A model generated the notes under the pieces. It made no database searches. It was given only the letters and a program-made list of their open reading frames with translations, and was not told the DNA's origin. From positions 1-54,200 of the IMG/VR virus record IMGVR_UViG_3300025543_000035: 54,200 nucleotides of DNA. One strand, written 5' to 3'. The position numbers were made by a program, and so were the translations under genes. This DNA is from a virus. Positions 42,147 through 49,886 of the stretch are shown here, piece by piece (position 1 is the stretch's first letter; every line of letters begins with the position of its first letter).

Positions 42147-43338
42147 CGTTTACCACCGCCAAGTAATCTACTAACTCGTCTACGTCTGATAGACCTGCAT
42201 CGAGTACAACTGTATTGAATCTAAAGTGCCACTCCTTAGAAGGCGACCAAGTGTATTCTACTTTCACCACGAAAGTATCAGAAATCGGCTCGCTGGTATT
42301 TTTGACTGTAGGTGTAATACCTATGCGTCTTAATGCGTAATCAAGTTCAAACACATTCTCTTCGACTGTAAACATATTCATGTCTACAACATCAATACCA
42401 TCCCTGAAACCAATGTTGAACTCCCATGTACCGTTCACGTTTCTATAATGTGTAACTTGTGCTTGAAGGGAAATCGTACCACTCGTCTTGAGATAGTACT
42501 CCCCCTCATGGAATATGATGAACCCACCCTTTGGATAATGGTGGAGTAGTTGTTGTGATTCTTCCCATGATGTAGGCATGGGTTCCTTGTACGATGAAAA
42601 CGGCATGTCATGTTTGACGTTGTGTAATCTGTATGTCCCTAAAGGATTTGACCAACACCACATCAGGGGGGTATCGTCTGGTACTTGAGGTGTGAGTTCA
42701 AAATCAAGCACACCCGTTCTCTTCTTCGCAATCCCCTGCTTAAGTTGGACAAGCGTAGTGCAATCCTGTACGAACCAAAAGGTGTCGCAGGATTCGTCAG
42801 TCCATATCTGTAGTGGTGTATACGCCGCATCCTCTAATACGGAATCAGAAATACCCGAATAAATTGAATTGATATAAAATTCCATAGACTTACTTTCATG
42901 ATTAAACTGTTGTTTTAGCCACTTGACCATTCTGTATCTATAAGGTGACCACTTGTAATTCAATGCCCAAGACCAAAACACTTGACCCTCTATAACAGTC
43001 ATAGCGTTGCATAGGTTGAGCACCCAATCGTCTTGTGATTCACTTGCATTGTGTGCTAATGTCATGAGTTCCTTGACTGTGTAGCCTTTACTTTGACCTC
43101 CCGATTCCCATGTCAAGACTTCCGCTAATGGTTTCCCATTGGTAACATCATCGAGATGCTCAACAAAACAACCGCATTCTTTTGCTAACTGTACTTTCAC
43201 CATTCTCGTAGACATGGCAATACGCTTAGAACTATCGAGAAAGGACCACATAAGGTGAGCCTCTTCCTTAGTAAGTTCTTCTTTACTCAACCTCGTTGGC
43301 ATCTTTGAAAGAAGAGAGCACAAGCGCATAAACTTCAT
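42139..43338 (-). CDS. Unknown protein; possible degenerate DNA ligase relative
   Basis: 399 residues; ATG overlaps the preceding stop (ATGA). No confident domain. The middle of the N-terminal half (DDWVLNLCNAMTVIEGQVFW and SPYRYRMVKWLKQQF) is loosely like the helical DNA-binding domain of ATP-dependent ligases. The C-terminal ~110 residues (GTWEFNIGFRDGIDVVDMNM ... FVVKVEYTW ... EWHFRFNTVVLDAGLSDVDE) are loosely like a ligase OB domain. The KxDG nucleotidyl-transfer lysine is absent, so ligase activity is not expected if this is right. The match is by eye and weak; treat as hypothetical. Confidence 0.5.
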   Translation of the reverse strand: MKFMRLCSLLSKMPTRLSKEELTKEEAHLMWSFLDSSKRIAMSTRMVKVQLAKECGCFVEHLDDVTNGKPLAEVLTWESGGQSKGYTVKELMTLAHNASESQDDWVLNLCNAMTVIEGQVFWSWALNYKWSPYRYRMVKWLKQQFNHESKSMEFYINSIYSGISDSVLEDAAYTPLQIWTDESCDTFWFVQDCTTLVQLKQGIAKKRTGVLDFELTPQVPDDTPLMWCWSNPLGTYRLHNVKHDMPFSSYKEPMPTSWEESQQLLHHYPKGGFIIFHEGEYYLKTSGTISLQAQVTHYRNVNGTWEFNIGFRDGIDVVDMNMFTVEENVFELDYALRRIGITPTVKNTSEPISDTFVVKVEYTWSPSKEWHFRFNTVVLDAGLSDVDELVDYLAVVNDD

Positions 43339-43661
43339 CTGTGTACCCCCAAGTAAATTTCATCTGTATCTGTTATCTTAAATTCTAACCAACCATTACC
43401 ATACTCTTCGTTGGAATATAATGAACCATGTTTATCCTCTCTTTCCTTCGTGAAATGATATGTATCAGGATGTAGTGTATCGCTCACTATGAGATAACAA
43501 CCTTCATGTAGAGCACGACGTGCATGAAGCGCACTTACTTTACGAAGTAATTTATGTATTACTTCCGTCATCGTGAAAGAAACGTTTTGACCTTGAAGTG
43601 AACCATCGACAAATTGCCATGTTCTATTCTTCTGTTGCCACTTTAGGAGATACGCTTTCAT
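43335..43661 (-). CDS. Small protein of unknown function
   Basis: 108 residues from ATG 43661 (MKAYLLKWQQKNRTWQFVDG), preceded by AGAGGTCG. It overlaps the end of the PC4-like gene by 38 bases. The composition is mixed, with an RRALHEGCYLIVSDTLHPDT segment. No family recognised. Confidence 0.5.
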   Translation of the reverse strand: MKAYLLKWQQKNRTWQFVDGSLQGQNVSFTMTEVIHKLLRKVSALHARRALHEGCYLIVSDTLHPDTYHFTKEREDKHGSLYSNEEYGNGWLEFKITDTDEIYLGVHR

Positions 43662-43941
43662 GTTCAACGACCTCTTTTCTTCTTTCTTCTTGTTCAACGC
43701 TGTTGTCTATATGGTCGAGCATTTCCGCTAATACGGGCATGAGTTCACGTAGTTGGTCAGGAGTGATTCTCACTCCTTCACGGGTGTGTGTATATCCTTC
43801 ATCACTACGACGAAGCATACGAATATCGACCCAGTTTCTTCCTCTATGCTTTACCCACGCTGTACGGACTTTACCTTTACCGCCGCCCCACTTGACTGTC
43901 TTACCATCCTGTACCAAATAATCACGTTCAAACGTGGTCAT
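43624..43941 (-). CDS. PC4/Sub1-like transcription coactivator
   Basis: 105 residues. The segment at 29-73 (WVKHRGRNWVDIRMLRR ... REGVRITPDQLRELMPVLAE) matches the PC4 core: beta strands, V-D-I-R, then K/R-G-V/I-x-L/I-x-P-x-Q-x-x-x-L helix. PC4 binds single-stranded DNA and melted promoters as a dimer and is found in viruses and phages. It may help open viral promoters or protect replication intermediates. The C-terminal tail is acidic (EQEERRKEVVEHE). Confidence 0.8.
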   Translation of the reverse strand: MTTFERDYLVQDGKTVKWGGGKGKVRTAWVKHRGRNWVDIRMLRRSDEGYTHTREGVRITPDQLRELMPVLAEMLDHIDNSVEQEERRKEVVEHESVSPKVATEE

Positions 43942-44687
43942 TCTTCTTCCTCGTTAGGTAAATGCGTTCTTACTACTAAGCATCCCCACAACCACGGAGG
44001 TACTCGTTCACCCTCATAGGTTTCTCCGAGTACGCAAAACATTGAATCCTTGTCGTTCAAGGGTTTTCCTTTGAACATACCTGATTCTGCGAGGTCTTTG
44101 TTTTGCATTCGTGTCAACGCTGTATATCGTGCTGTCATGTTTGTGAATTGCATGAAGAGTTCATCTCCTGCTAATACGTGATAGTCATCAGGTTCCATTG
44201 CTACATCAGCCTCACATGACGGACATGTGATGTGACATCTCCATAGTTGAAGAGGGGCTGATTGACCATTATCGAGTTGCGCTTCAATGGTTTCTACATA
44301 CTCATCAGTTCTATTTTCGAGTTCAAAGTTTGCCAAAGGTTCTCCACAATCACACTTCCAACCCATTGCCAATTCTTGCTTCTGTTGGTAATGCATCTCC
44401 GCTTGCGAGGAGGGGTCAAGAGGTGGAGTGATGGTTTCAAAACCATCAGGGGTTGCTATTTCATACCCCACCGCACTCATCAATACAATCATTTTGTTGT
44501 GGTAATCCTTTGAGTCAGGATGTTCATACATTGACATCAATGACCATGTTTTCTCATCTGTTTTCATGTACTGTACACCAGTACCATCGGGCGACCATAC
44601 ACCGTTTACGGGTATGGAATCGAAGTGTTGTTCTGCCCATGTAAGTAGTTCTGCTTCGGGTTGCCAATCTGTCTGTTCGTTGTTCAT
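43938..44687 (-). CDS. Zinc-ribbon protein of unknown function
   Basis: 249 residues from ATG 44687, with AGGTGAG upstream. A metal site is formed by CDC (WKCDCGEPLA) and CPSC (HITCPSCEADV), about 40 residues apart. N-terminal part is Trp-rich and acidic. The start overlaps nothing, and the end overlaps the PC4 start by 4 bases. Function unknown; possibly a transcription or nucleic-acid adaptor like the other ribbons in this cluster. Confidence 0.55.
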   Translation of the reverse strand: MNNEQTDWQPEAELLTWAEQHFDSIPVNGVWSPDGTGVQYMKTDEKTWSLMSMYEHPDSKDYHNKMIVLMSAVGYEIATPDGFETITPPLDPSSQAEMHYQQKQELAMGWKCDCGEPLANFELENRTDEYVETIEAQLDNGQSAPLQLWRCHITCPSCEADVAMEPDDYHVLAGDELFMQFTNMTARYTALTRMQNKDLAESGMFKGKPLNDKDSMFCVLGETYEGERVPPWLWGCLVVRTHLPNEEEE

Positions 44688-44702
44688 TTGTCTCACCTGT
44701 GG

Positions 44703-44942
44703 TCACTCGTCATTGTCCTGTTTATTATTCCTTTTGATTTTGTATACTGAAAATATCTCACAATGTGTACATGGTACAAGTACCAAGTCATGTGCATCAA
44801 GGAAGTGCATGTCCATGTGTTCTGCACCACAAACATCGCATACCCCTTCACCTTCTACTGTGTAGAGGACTTTCAAATCGCCCCCTTCAAGCCTGATGGC
44901 ATTGTTGAGAACCATATCAGTTGCTCGTTTAACGATGGTCAA
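44703..44942 (-). CDS. Small zinc-ribbon protein
   Basis: 79 residues from TTG 44942, which overlaps the DUF932 stop (TTGA) and follows GGAGATGA; a longer frame to 44969 would overlap more. It has CDVC and CTHC knuckles about 24 residues apart around HMDMHFLDAHDLV. Nucleic-acid-binding is likely. Confidence 0.55.
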   Translation of the reverse strand: MTIVKRATDMVLNNAIRLEGGDLKVLYTVEGEGVCDVCGAEHMDMHFLDAHDLVLVPCTHCEIFSVYKIKRNNKQDNDE

Positions 44943-45970
44943 ACCGTCATCTCCATTGCCAAGTCCCAAGCCTTCTGCTTACGTCGTGCGAAAGGACCAA
45001 AGATTGCTGATTCAGTAGCCTTGATACTCTTCTCGCCGTTGCGTAGTGTAGTAGCGTGATGGTCAAAGTATTCGGTTGCCGCATTGTATGCCGCCCATGC
45101 TGTACCTTCCATGTCTCCAATAAGATTCTTCTGTGTCGCAAGAAGCGATACTACCTTGTTGAGTTTGTTACGGGTACGGGTGTCGTCTGAAATCTCGCCA
45201 TTCTCTTCACGCTTGAGGCCGAGTGTATCTACGAAGTATTCCTTCATGTCATCCAATTCCATCTCGACAGTCAATAGTGATTCGGCTTTATCGCCCCATG
45301 TAATGAAGTCCTGATTCATGATACCCAACGACTCCCTTGCCTCATCAACAGCATTGCCAAGTTTACTTGTGTGTCGCTTACTCATTACTGTAGTCGCATT
45401 ACTTAGAGCGAGTGAGAGTGTGTTTTGACATACCACACGAATAGGTGTGGGTAAGAACTTAACCGCACCTGTACCATCGTGGTTGTTCGTGATAAGGAAG
45501 TATTGCTCAATAGGGTCTTGCCCATTGATGAGAATGGTTTCGGGCATCTTCGCCAATACCCATACCTTCTCACCGTTACCGAGCGCACCTGCTACTTCGA
45601 TGGTCGCCTCTTGAGTTTGAAGAATCTCATCCATGAATGAGAATGCATCTGCATTCTGCAATGCTGTCCATACTTTACCTACTGATTTACCGTTACGAGT
45701 GAGTGGGATAAGCCCATCATCACTCTCACGGAATACACCAAAGGTATTCGGTACAGGTTTAGATGCTTCGATAGAGAAGTGTTCGTGATTGGAAAGTTCG
45801 CTATAGAATAACGGTTTCTTAACCACTTGCCAATTTAGATTTGCCTTGACTAATGCATCATGAGATGTCATCAGACCGCTTACGTTTGTTCCCAGTCCAT
45901 GCCACGGAGTACTCCCCGCCCATGCTGTCATGTGTTGCCCTGTTTCTGTTACTGCTATATTGTGTGCCAT
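44939..45970 (-). CDS. DUF932 phage/plasmid-like protein
   Basis: 343 residues from ATG 45970, with GGAGGAATAGAT upstream. The N-terminal signature TPWHGLGTNV and the following pattern of alternating strands and helices match the phage/plasmid protein family DUF932 (TIGR03299 type by memory). These are widespread in tailed phages and plasmids and look like DNA-related proteins, but the biochemical role is not established. Unusually well conserved for this region. It lies in the operon with the amino-methyltransferase and the PC4-like gene. Confidence 0.8.
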   Translation of the reverse strand: MAHNIAVTETGQHMTAWAGSTPWHGLGTNVSGLMTSHDALVKANLNWQVVKKPLFYSELSNHEHFSIEASKPVPNTFGVFRESDDGLIPLTRNGKSVGKVWTALQNADAFSFMDEILQTQEATIEVAGALGNGEKVWVLAKMPETILINGQDPIEQYFLITNNHDGTGAVKFLPTPIRVVCQNTLSLALSNATTVMSKRHTSKLGNAVDEARESLGIMNQDFITWGDKAESLLTVEMELDDMKEYFVDTLGLKREENGEISDDTRTRNKLNKVVSLLATQKNLIGDMEGTAWAAYNAATEYFDHHATTLRNGEKSIKATESAIFGPFARRKQKAWDLAMEMTV

Positions 45971-45972
45971 AT

Positions 45973-46299
45973 CTATTCCTCCTTCGTTTTCTTCGTCAAT
46001 TTGCCAATTATTCCATGTTTTCTCATCCACCGTTTGTGATTTCTTTCATTAACTATTTTTGCCACAGGCTCATATAGTTCTTCACAAAACTCTTCTTGGG
46101 TAATACTTGCACTATTGAAATCCCAAACCCAAACACTTCCATATTGTAATATATGCTTAGGCTGTTCATAACCTGCTAATCCATATTGTACAACTATGTC
46201 GAATAAGGACTCGGTTTCTTCACCTCCCCCATGATTTATTCGCTCGTATTCATATTCAAGCACTAACCTCATCATCTCATCGTCAGTTCTTTTCCTCAT
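45973..46299 (-). CDS. Unknown protein
   Basis: 108 residues. ATG overlaps the methyltransferase stop (ATGA). An acidic helical start (DDEMMRLVLEYEYERINHGG) is followed by a beta-containing core and a basic tail (RNHKRWMRKHGIIGKLTKKT). No family recognised. The basic tail could contact DNA. Two bases separate it from the DUF932 start. Confidence 0.55.
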   Translation of the reverse strand: MRKRTDDEMMRLVLEYEYERINHGGGEETESLFDIVVQYGLAGYEQPKHILQYGSVWVWDFNSASITQEEFCEELYEPVAKIVNERNHKRWMRKHGIIGKLTKKTKEE

Positions 46300-47006
46300 T
46301 CTTTCGTCCTCCTCATGGCTTCGACTTCCTCACAGTATGTTTTGGACAAGTCTATACCTATGCCCTTGCGATTCATTTTCTCTGCACACTTGGGAACAGA
46401 ACCCGAACCCATCATAGGGTCAAGAACAATCATTCCTTCTTCACTGAACGATTCAATACACCTACGCACCAACTCTTCGGGGAATGCACAGGGATGGTCT
46501 TTATTGCGAGATGGCGGTATTCTCCACACTGAAAGGTATTTAGCGCAGTCTTTATTCCAATAGAAGCCTTTCGCCTTCTTTCCGAGGACATACAAATCCT
46601 CCTCGACCCGATAGAATCTAACGGGATTGAATGCCTGCATACCGCACCTATCCCATGTTATGCGCTGGCGATAAACCATATCCGACTTCAAAATCCACTC
46701 AAGAGGAGACTTAACTTCAAAGTTGAAGATGCGGTCTTTATGGTTGTAAATCATTGTTCCCGTTGGCTTGAGGACTCTATGACATTCATTCAAAAAGCGT
46801 ATTTGCCAATCCTCATATTCTTCATCAGTCATTTTATCATCATAAGAGTCATAGACGATGTTGGTTCTTCTCCAATAGTCTGCCTTTGCCTTCTGCGTGC
46901 GTCTGTTTCGCCAATTGTTATAGGGCGGAGATGTTATGATTAAATCAATAGAAGAATCTTCAAAGTCCTTCAAGACTTCTATACAATCGCCGTTAATTAT
47001 TCTCAT
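46296..47006 (-). CDS. Beta-class DNA amino-methyltransferase (N6-adenine or N4-cytosine)
   Basis: 236 residues from ATG 47006, with GGAGGAATAGAT upstream. Catalytic motif IV TSPPYN (25-30) comes before the AdoMet-binding motif DPMMGSGS (196-203), the order of beta-class enzymes. TSPPYN allows either target base. No restriction endonuclease gene is adjacent, so it is an orphan enzyme, probably protecting viral DNA from host restriction or marking it for packaging or expression. The recognition sequence cannot be read from the protein. Confidence 0.9.
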   Translation of the reverse strand: MRIINGDCIEVLKDFEDSSIDLIITSPPYNNWRNRRTQKAKADYWRRTNIVYDSYDDKMTDEEYEDWQIRFLNECHRVLKPTGTMIYNHKDRIFNFEVKSPLEWILKSDMVYRQRITWDRCGMQAFNPVRFYRVEEDLYVLGKKAKGFYWNKDCAKYLSVWRIPPSRNKDHPCAFPEELVRRCIESFSEEGMIVLDPMMGSGSVPKCAEKMNRKGIGIDLSKTYCEEVEAMRRTKE

Positions 47007-47008
47007 AT

Positions 47009-47230
47009 CTATTCCTCCTGTTCTTCCTGTTCTGCTAATTCTGCAATCCATCCTCGTTGTAGTGAGCAAGCGACACCATACGTAATCTGGTATCGTTCGT
47101 AGAAGTCATCAGCCGCTTCCCAACCACAGACATCAACCATCATCTCTATGTCTGTTCTGTCCCATTCTTCCATACCTACCGGTGCTATAAAGCAAGCAAG
47201 TTTTGTCATGCTCTTGTAACTCCATCCCAT
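47009..47230 (-). CDS. Small protein of unknown function
   Basis: 73 residues from ATG 47230 (MGWSYKSMTKLACF), behind GGAGGAATGAAT; an in-frame ATG 6 bases earlier lies within that site. It contains WEAADDFYERYQITYG and ends in an acidic tail (ELAEQEEQEE). The stop is inside the leader of the methyltransferase gene. Function unknown. Confidence 0.5.
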   Translation of the reverse strand: MGWSYKSMTKLACFIAPVGMEEWDRTDIEMMVDVCGWEAADDFYERYQITYGVACSLQRGWIAELAEQEEQEE

Positions 47231-47232
47231 AT

Positions 47233-47397
47233 TCATTCCTCCAATTCTATTTGAACTTCTTCCGCATCGAATAGGAACTTATCGAATGGTTCACCGAATA
47301 ATGAGTGTACCACCCATAACTTCTCTTCGAGTTCGTCTTTATCTTCTGCTTCTATTTCACCTGTGTATGTTATTGTTACTGTATATGTTTTCTTCAT
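47233..47397 (-). CDS. 54-residue protein of unknown function
   Basis: Encodes MKKTYTVTITYTGEIEAEDK through EEVQIELEE. ATG overlaps the preceding stop by 4 bases (ATGA), and its own end overlaps the upstream in-frame ATG (47236-47234) of the next gene. Two beta strands flank a helix, a ferredoxin-like outline seen in small phage proteins. No known family. Confidence 0.55.
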   Translation of the reverse strand: MKKTYTVTITYTGEIEAEDKDELEEKLWVVHSLFGEPFDKFLFDAEEVQIELEE

Positions 47398-47594
47398 TCT
47401 GTCAACCCCTCTACGTGTTGTTGGGTAAGTATCTCTTCGACGTATGATTCTAATTTCTCGGCCATTACTCTATACTCTTTTGCCAAGTCAGTCGCCCTGT
47501 CTTTGAACTCTTCACGAGTCATGTGAACAACGTCACCCGTAATGACATCGTTCAATTCCCTGTATTCCTGTGTTAATATATCTAAATAATCCAT
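47394..47594 (-). CDS. Small helical protein, first gene of a promoter-led operon
   Basis: 66 residues; ATG 47594 follows AAAGGTGATTTAAG. Nearly all helix, acidic (TREEFKDRATDLAKEYRVMA). It is the first gene after the TATA promoter at 47610, leading the operon with the methyltransferase, DUF932 and PC4-like genes. First genes of viral operons are often host regulators, but nothing supports a specific role here. Confidence 0.6.
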   Translation of the reverse strand: MDYLDILTQEYRELNDVITGDVVHMTREEFKDRATDLAKEYRVMAEKLESYVEEILTQQHVEGLTE

Positions 47595-47609
47595 CTTAAA
47601 TCACCTTTA

Positions 47610-47629
47610 TTCTCTTTGCCGATTTATAA
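47610..47629 (-). promoter_or_regulatory. Archaeal TATA promoter with shared extension (copy 3)
   Basis: Minus strand TTATAAATCGGCAAAGAGAA, with TATA to ATG 47594 about 35 bases. The leader contains AAAGGTGAT. It drives the operon from 47594 down to 41775. Confidence 0.85.
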
Positions 47630-47637
47630 AGGAGTGG

Positions 47638-48039
47638 TCAAACCACATGCCCCTCGTCATCATAATCTATTCTTTCGTTGTCGTAGATGATACCATAGTC
47701 ATCTAATGTTTCGCCCTCAAAGACTGGTCTGTGCCTTGTACCGTAATGATACATGGCCGACCATACCTTAGTACAAGCATCGTAGAAATCATTGTCAGGT
47801 ATCGAGTTCTTGAAATTAGGATAGTCAATGTTTTCCACATAGTTCACCATAAATTCTGCAACCTCTTCCATGTGGATGTCTGCCCTGTAAGGGTAATCCG
47901 CATCGGGGTCTGTGTAGACATCAGCCGCAGGGAACTGGTCAACAATATGACACTCTTTCCTTGCCCTCACCAAAAGATGGTTAGGTATTTTCAAATGCTT
48001 GACAATACTAAGCCACCCATCACTCGTTGCTATCCACAC
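47638..48039 (-). CDS. Conserved phage-type protein of unknown function
   Basis: 133 residues from GTG 48039, with GGAGAGGAT upstream. The stretch from SIVKH through LLVRARKECHIVDQFPAADV to NIDYPNFKNSI and KVWSAMYHY follows a pattern I recognise as widespread in phages and actinobacteria (LLVRAR ... YRA ... IDYPNFK ... VW), with no known function. The acidic, metal-rich-looking residues (D/H/E) might bind a ligand. Overlaps the upstream gene by 20 bases. It ends just before the promoter at 47610. Confidence 0.7.
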   Translation of the reverse strand: MWIATSDGWLSIVKHLKIPNHLLVRARKECHIVDQFPAADVYTDPDADYPYRADIHMEEVAEFMVNYVENIDYPNFKNSIPDNDFYDACTKVWSAMYHYGTRHRPVFEGETLDDYGIIYDNERIDYDDEGHVV

Positions 48040-48271
48040 GGTTATCCTCTCCTATAATCATCTCAATGCCTTTGAACTCCCACACTTCAAACCAAATTGA
48101 TTTACAGTTCTTACAAGCCACGTCTATTGACCCACTCATGAAACTACTTCGGTATGTTATGTCGTCGCTTCCGCAGGAAGGGCAATGCACCGCTTCCTCT
48201 TGCTTTTGTTGTGAAAGTATAATTTCACATAGTTGTTTTTTCGTATTCTTCATTAGTTGTTTTTCGTTCAT
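48020..48271 (-). CDS. Zinc-ribbon protein
   Basis: 83 residues from ATG 48271 behind GGAGGAATGGGA. Contains CPSCGSDDITYRSSF and CKNC knuckles ~23 residues apart, a classical zinc-ribbon layout resembling transcription-factor ribbons. The N-terminal part is a basic helix. It may bind nucleic acid or RNA polymerase. Function unknown. Confidence 0.6.
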   Translation of the reverse strand: MNEKQLMKNTKKQLCEIILSQQKQEEAVHCPSCGSDDITYRSSFMSGSIDVACKNCKSIWFEVWEFKGIEMIIGEDNRVDSNE

Positions 48272-48444
48272 TCCCATTCCTCCATTGCTTCTGTAAAGAT
48301 AGAAACTAATCCAGCCTTTTGAATATCAGACGTACAGTTGTCGTACAGTCTTTCAGCCATAGTCTCAATCATTTCACCTATACTTTCTTCGCTGGCTTGC
48401 TTTAGCCATTTATTCATTTCTCTCATCAGTATACTATAATACAT
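48268..48444 (-). CDS. Small helical protein, first gene of a three-gene operon
   Basis: 58 residues from ATG 48444 (MYYSILMREMNKWLKQASEE), with GGTGATTAAG upstream; the GTG three codons earlier is part of this site. Wholly helical. It is led by the TATA promoter at 48459 and overlaps the next gene by 4 bases. Function unknown. Confidence 0.55.
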   Translation of the reverse strand: MYYSILMREMNKWLKQASEESIGEMIETMAERLYDNCTSDIQKAGLVSIFTEAMEEWE

Positions 48445-48458
48445 CTTAATCACCTTTT

Positions 48459-48478
48459 TTCTCTTTGCTGATTTATAA
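48459..48478 (-). promoter_or_regulatory. Archaeal TATA promoter with shared extension (copy 2)
   Basis: The minus strand carries the same element with one change (CAGCAAAGAGAA instead of CGGCAAAGAGAA). The TAA stop of the upstream C5-methyltransferase gene (48473-48475) lies within the TATA box. Confidence 0.8.
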
Positions 48479-49129
48479 GTCTACAATTCCCCATTGGTCA
48501 GCCATTGCATCTGCAATGCCTTGAAATGTTATACTTCTCACGTTAGCCCGTTCCTTCGGCGGGAGTTTAGCCGCCTCTACGTACCACGCTGGCATAGACT
48601 TACCACTCTTGAATACGGTTCTCGGTTGAGGCTCGACTACGTTAGTAGGTACGAGAGGGTCAAGACCCTTCAACCAAAACCCTGTACGCTTTTCAAATGG
48701 GTCACCAAACTGGTACGGGTGAATGTATTGATTCGGTTTCCTGAATCGTGTTGACATGATGCCAACAGGATTCTCAACCACTATCTTTGGAATGTCTGCA
48801 TTGATGAGTTTCATGAAGAACTCAACCGCCTCTTCACGTTGTTCTCTCCTGTTCGGGAAACGTGGATGAGGTCTGCGTTCTTCTACAGGAAGATGCTTGT
48901 CATCGGGATGGTAATACCATTTGTTACCTGTAACTGTAAGGTATGTACATGGTGGGTGGGCAATCATCAAGTCCCACCCCTTGTCGATAACATCAAAGAT
49001 GTCGCCCTGAAAATGATACGGCGAGTCATCTAAGGCAGGTTGAATGTCGCAAGACCATGCATCATGTCCCTTTGCTCGGAATGCCTCTCGCACTCGACCA
49101 CTATATTCACAGGCTACAAGTACTCTCAT
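48473..49129 (-). CDS. C5-cytosine DNA methyltransferase-like protein
   Basis: 218 residues. N-terminus MRVLVACEYSGRVREAFRAK matches the short, phage-type C5-methyltransferase relatives. AHPPCTYL supplies the catalytic Cys (61), and ENPVG the later motif. The protein is much shorter than typical Dcm enzymes (about 350-400 residues), so it may be a modified-base enzyme or a divergent methylase lacking a full target-recognition domain. Likely role: protecting or marking viral DNA. It overlaps the phosphatase gene by 4 bases, and its stop is part of the promoter at 48459. Confidence 0.75.
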   Translation of the reverse strand: MRVLVACEYSGRVREAFRAKGHDAWSCDIQPALDDSPYHFQGDIFDVIDKGWDLMIAHPPCTYLTVTGNKWYYHPDDKHLPVEERRPHPRFPNRREQREEAVEFFMKLINADIPKIVVENPVGIMSTRFRKPNQYIHPYQFGDPFEKRTGFWLKGLDPLVPTNVVEPQPRTVFKSGKSMPAWYVEAAKLPPKERANVRSITFQGIADAMADQWGIVDL

Positions 49130-49605
49130 ACTTTCACCGTTCTTCTTTCGTAAATCGTATTGAAAACGTTCTCATAGAGTGTTAGGTTTGATGCTACTTT
49201 CTCTTTGAAAATATCTCCAATCTTCGGGCGTAATAATGCCATCGTATCGGTTACACTATCCGTATCGTAATCATCCCAACCCATTTCAGCAATCAAAATA
49301 CGCAAGACAATGTAAGCCACGCCTCCTGTACGGTCCCGTCCATGTACACAATGGAGTAAGACATCCTTACCTTCATCGAGTAAACGAAGCACTAACTCCG
49401 ATGCATGTTGCCAAATGTTCGGGTCGTCGCTATGCGCTCGAAAGTAGTAGTGATGTCGCTCTTGTTTATCGCTATCAATAAAGCGAGGTGGGTAACGACA
49501 CAACGTAACAACCGTGTGTTTAGGTTCGAGTGTATCTCGGAAATCTTCAAGGTCGCACATGGTGAGCGACGAACCATTCCCAAATGTAAATGATTTATTT
49601 TCCAT
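49126..49605 (-). CDS. Tyrosine/dual-specificity phosphatase-like protein
   Basis: 159 residues from ATG 49605, behind GGAGGAATGAAC. The signature LLHCVHGRDRTGG has the exact HC(X5)R active site (C86, R92) of cysteine-based phosphatases; the segment TVVTLCRYPPRF lies where the N-terminal strand is expected. The general-acid Asp is probably in HSDDPN (59-64). Substrate could be phosphoprotein, RNA 5' end or phospholipid; family members vary. Its possible partner is the kinase-like gene at 52286-52960. Confidence 0.8.
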   Translation of the reverse strand: MENKSFTFGNGSSLTMCDLEDFRDTLEPKHTVVTLCRYPPRFIDSDKQERHHYYFRAHSDDPNIWQHASELVLRLLDEGKDVLLHCVHGRDRTGGVAYIVLRILIAEMGWDDYDTDSVTDTMALLRPKIGDIFKEKVASNLTLYENVFNTIYERRTVKV

Positions 49606-49607
49606 GT

Positions 49608-49886
49608 TCATTCCTCCTCTTCACGTAGGAATGCGAAATCATCTTCCGACCAATTATCAGTCTCCGTGAATTTATGGAATCGAGATATGCCGCACCTATC
49701 ACATTGCATGTGAACTAAGTAACCGTAGTCCATCGTATGTGTTTCCACGATAAGCCAATTATGAGCATCTTCTTTACAGATGGTTGTATTGTAAAGTGAC
49801 CGTTCAAACTCTTCTAAGAGACTCATTCTCTCTTTCACTTCTTCTAACTGCTTCGCTATTTTCTTTTTTTCTTCGTCTATTTTCAT
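49608..49886 (-). CDS. Coiled-coil plus zinc-knuckle protein
   Basis: 92 residues. N-terminal basic/acidic coiled coil (KIAKQLEEVKERMSLLEEFE), then a metal-binding segment with C, H, CDRC (residues ~37-72). The start overlaps the previous gene by 4 bases. Function unknown; fits the series of small metal-binding proteins in this region. Confidence 0.55.
   Translation of the reverse strand: MKIDEEKKKIAKQLEEVKERMSLLEEFERSLYNTTICKEDAHNWLIVETHTMDYGYLVHMQCDRCGISRFHKFTETDNWSEDDFAFLREEEE

Noticed and set aside
45403-45588. Other small frames overlapping the DUF932 and neighbouring genes
   Set aside because: Alternative frames of supported genes with no ribosome site or coupling.
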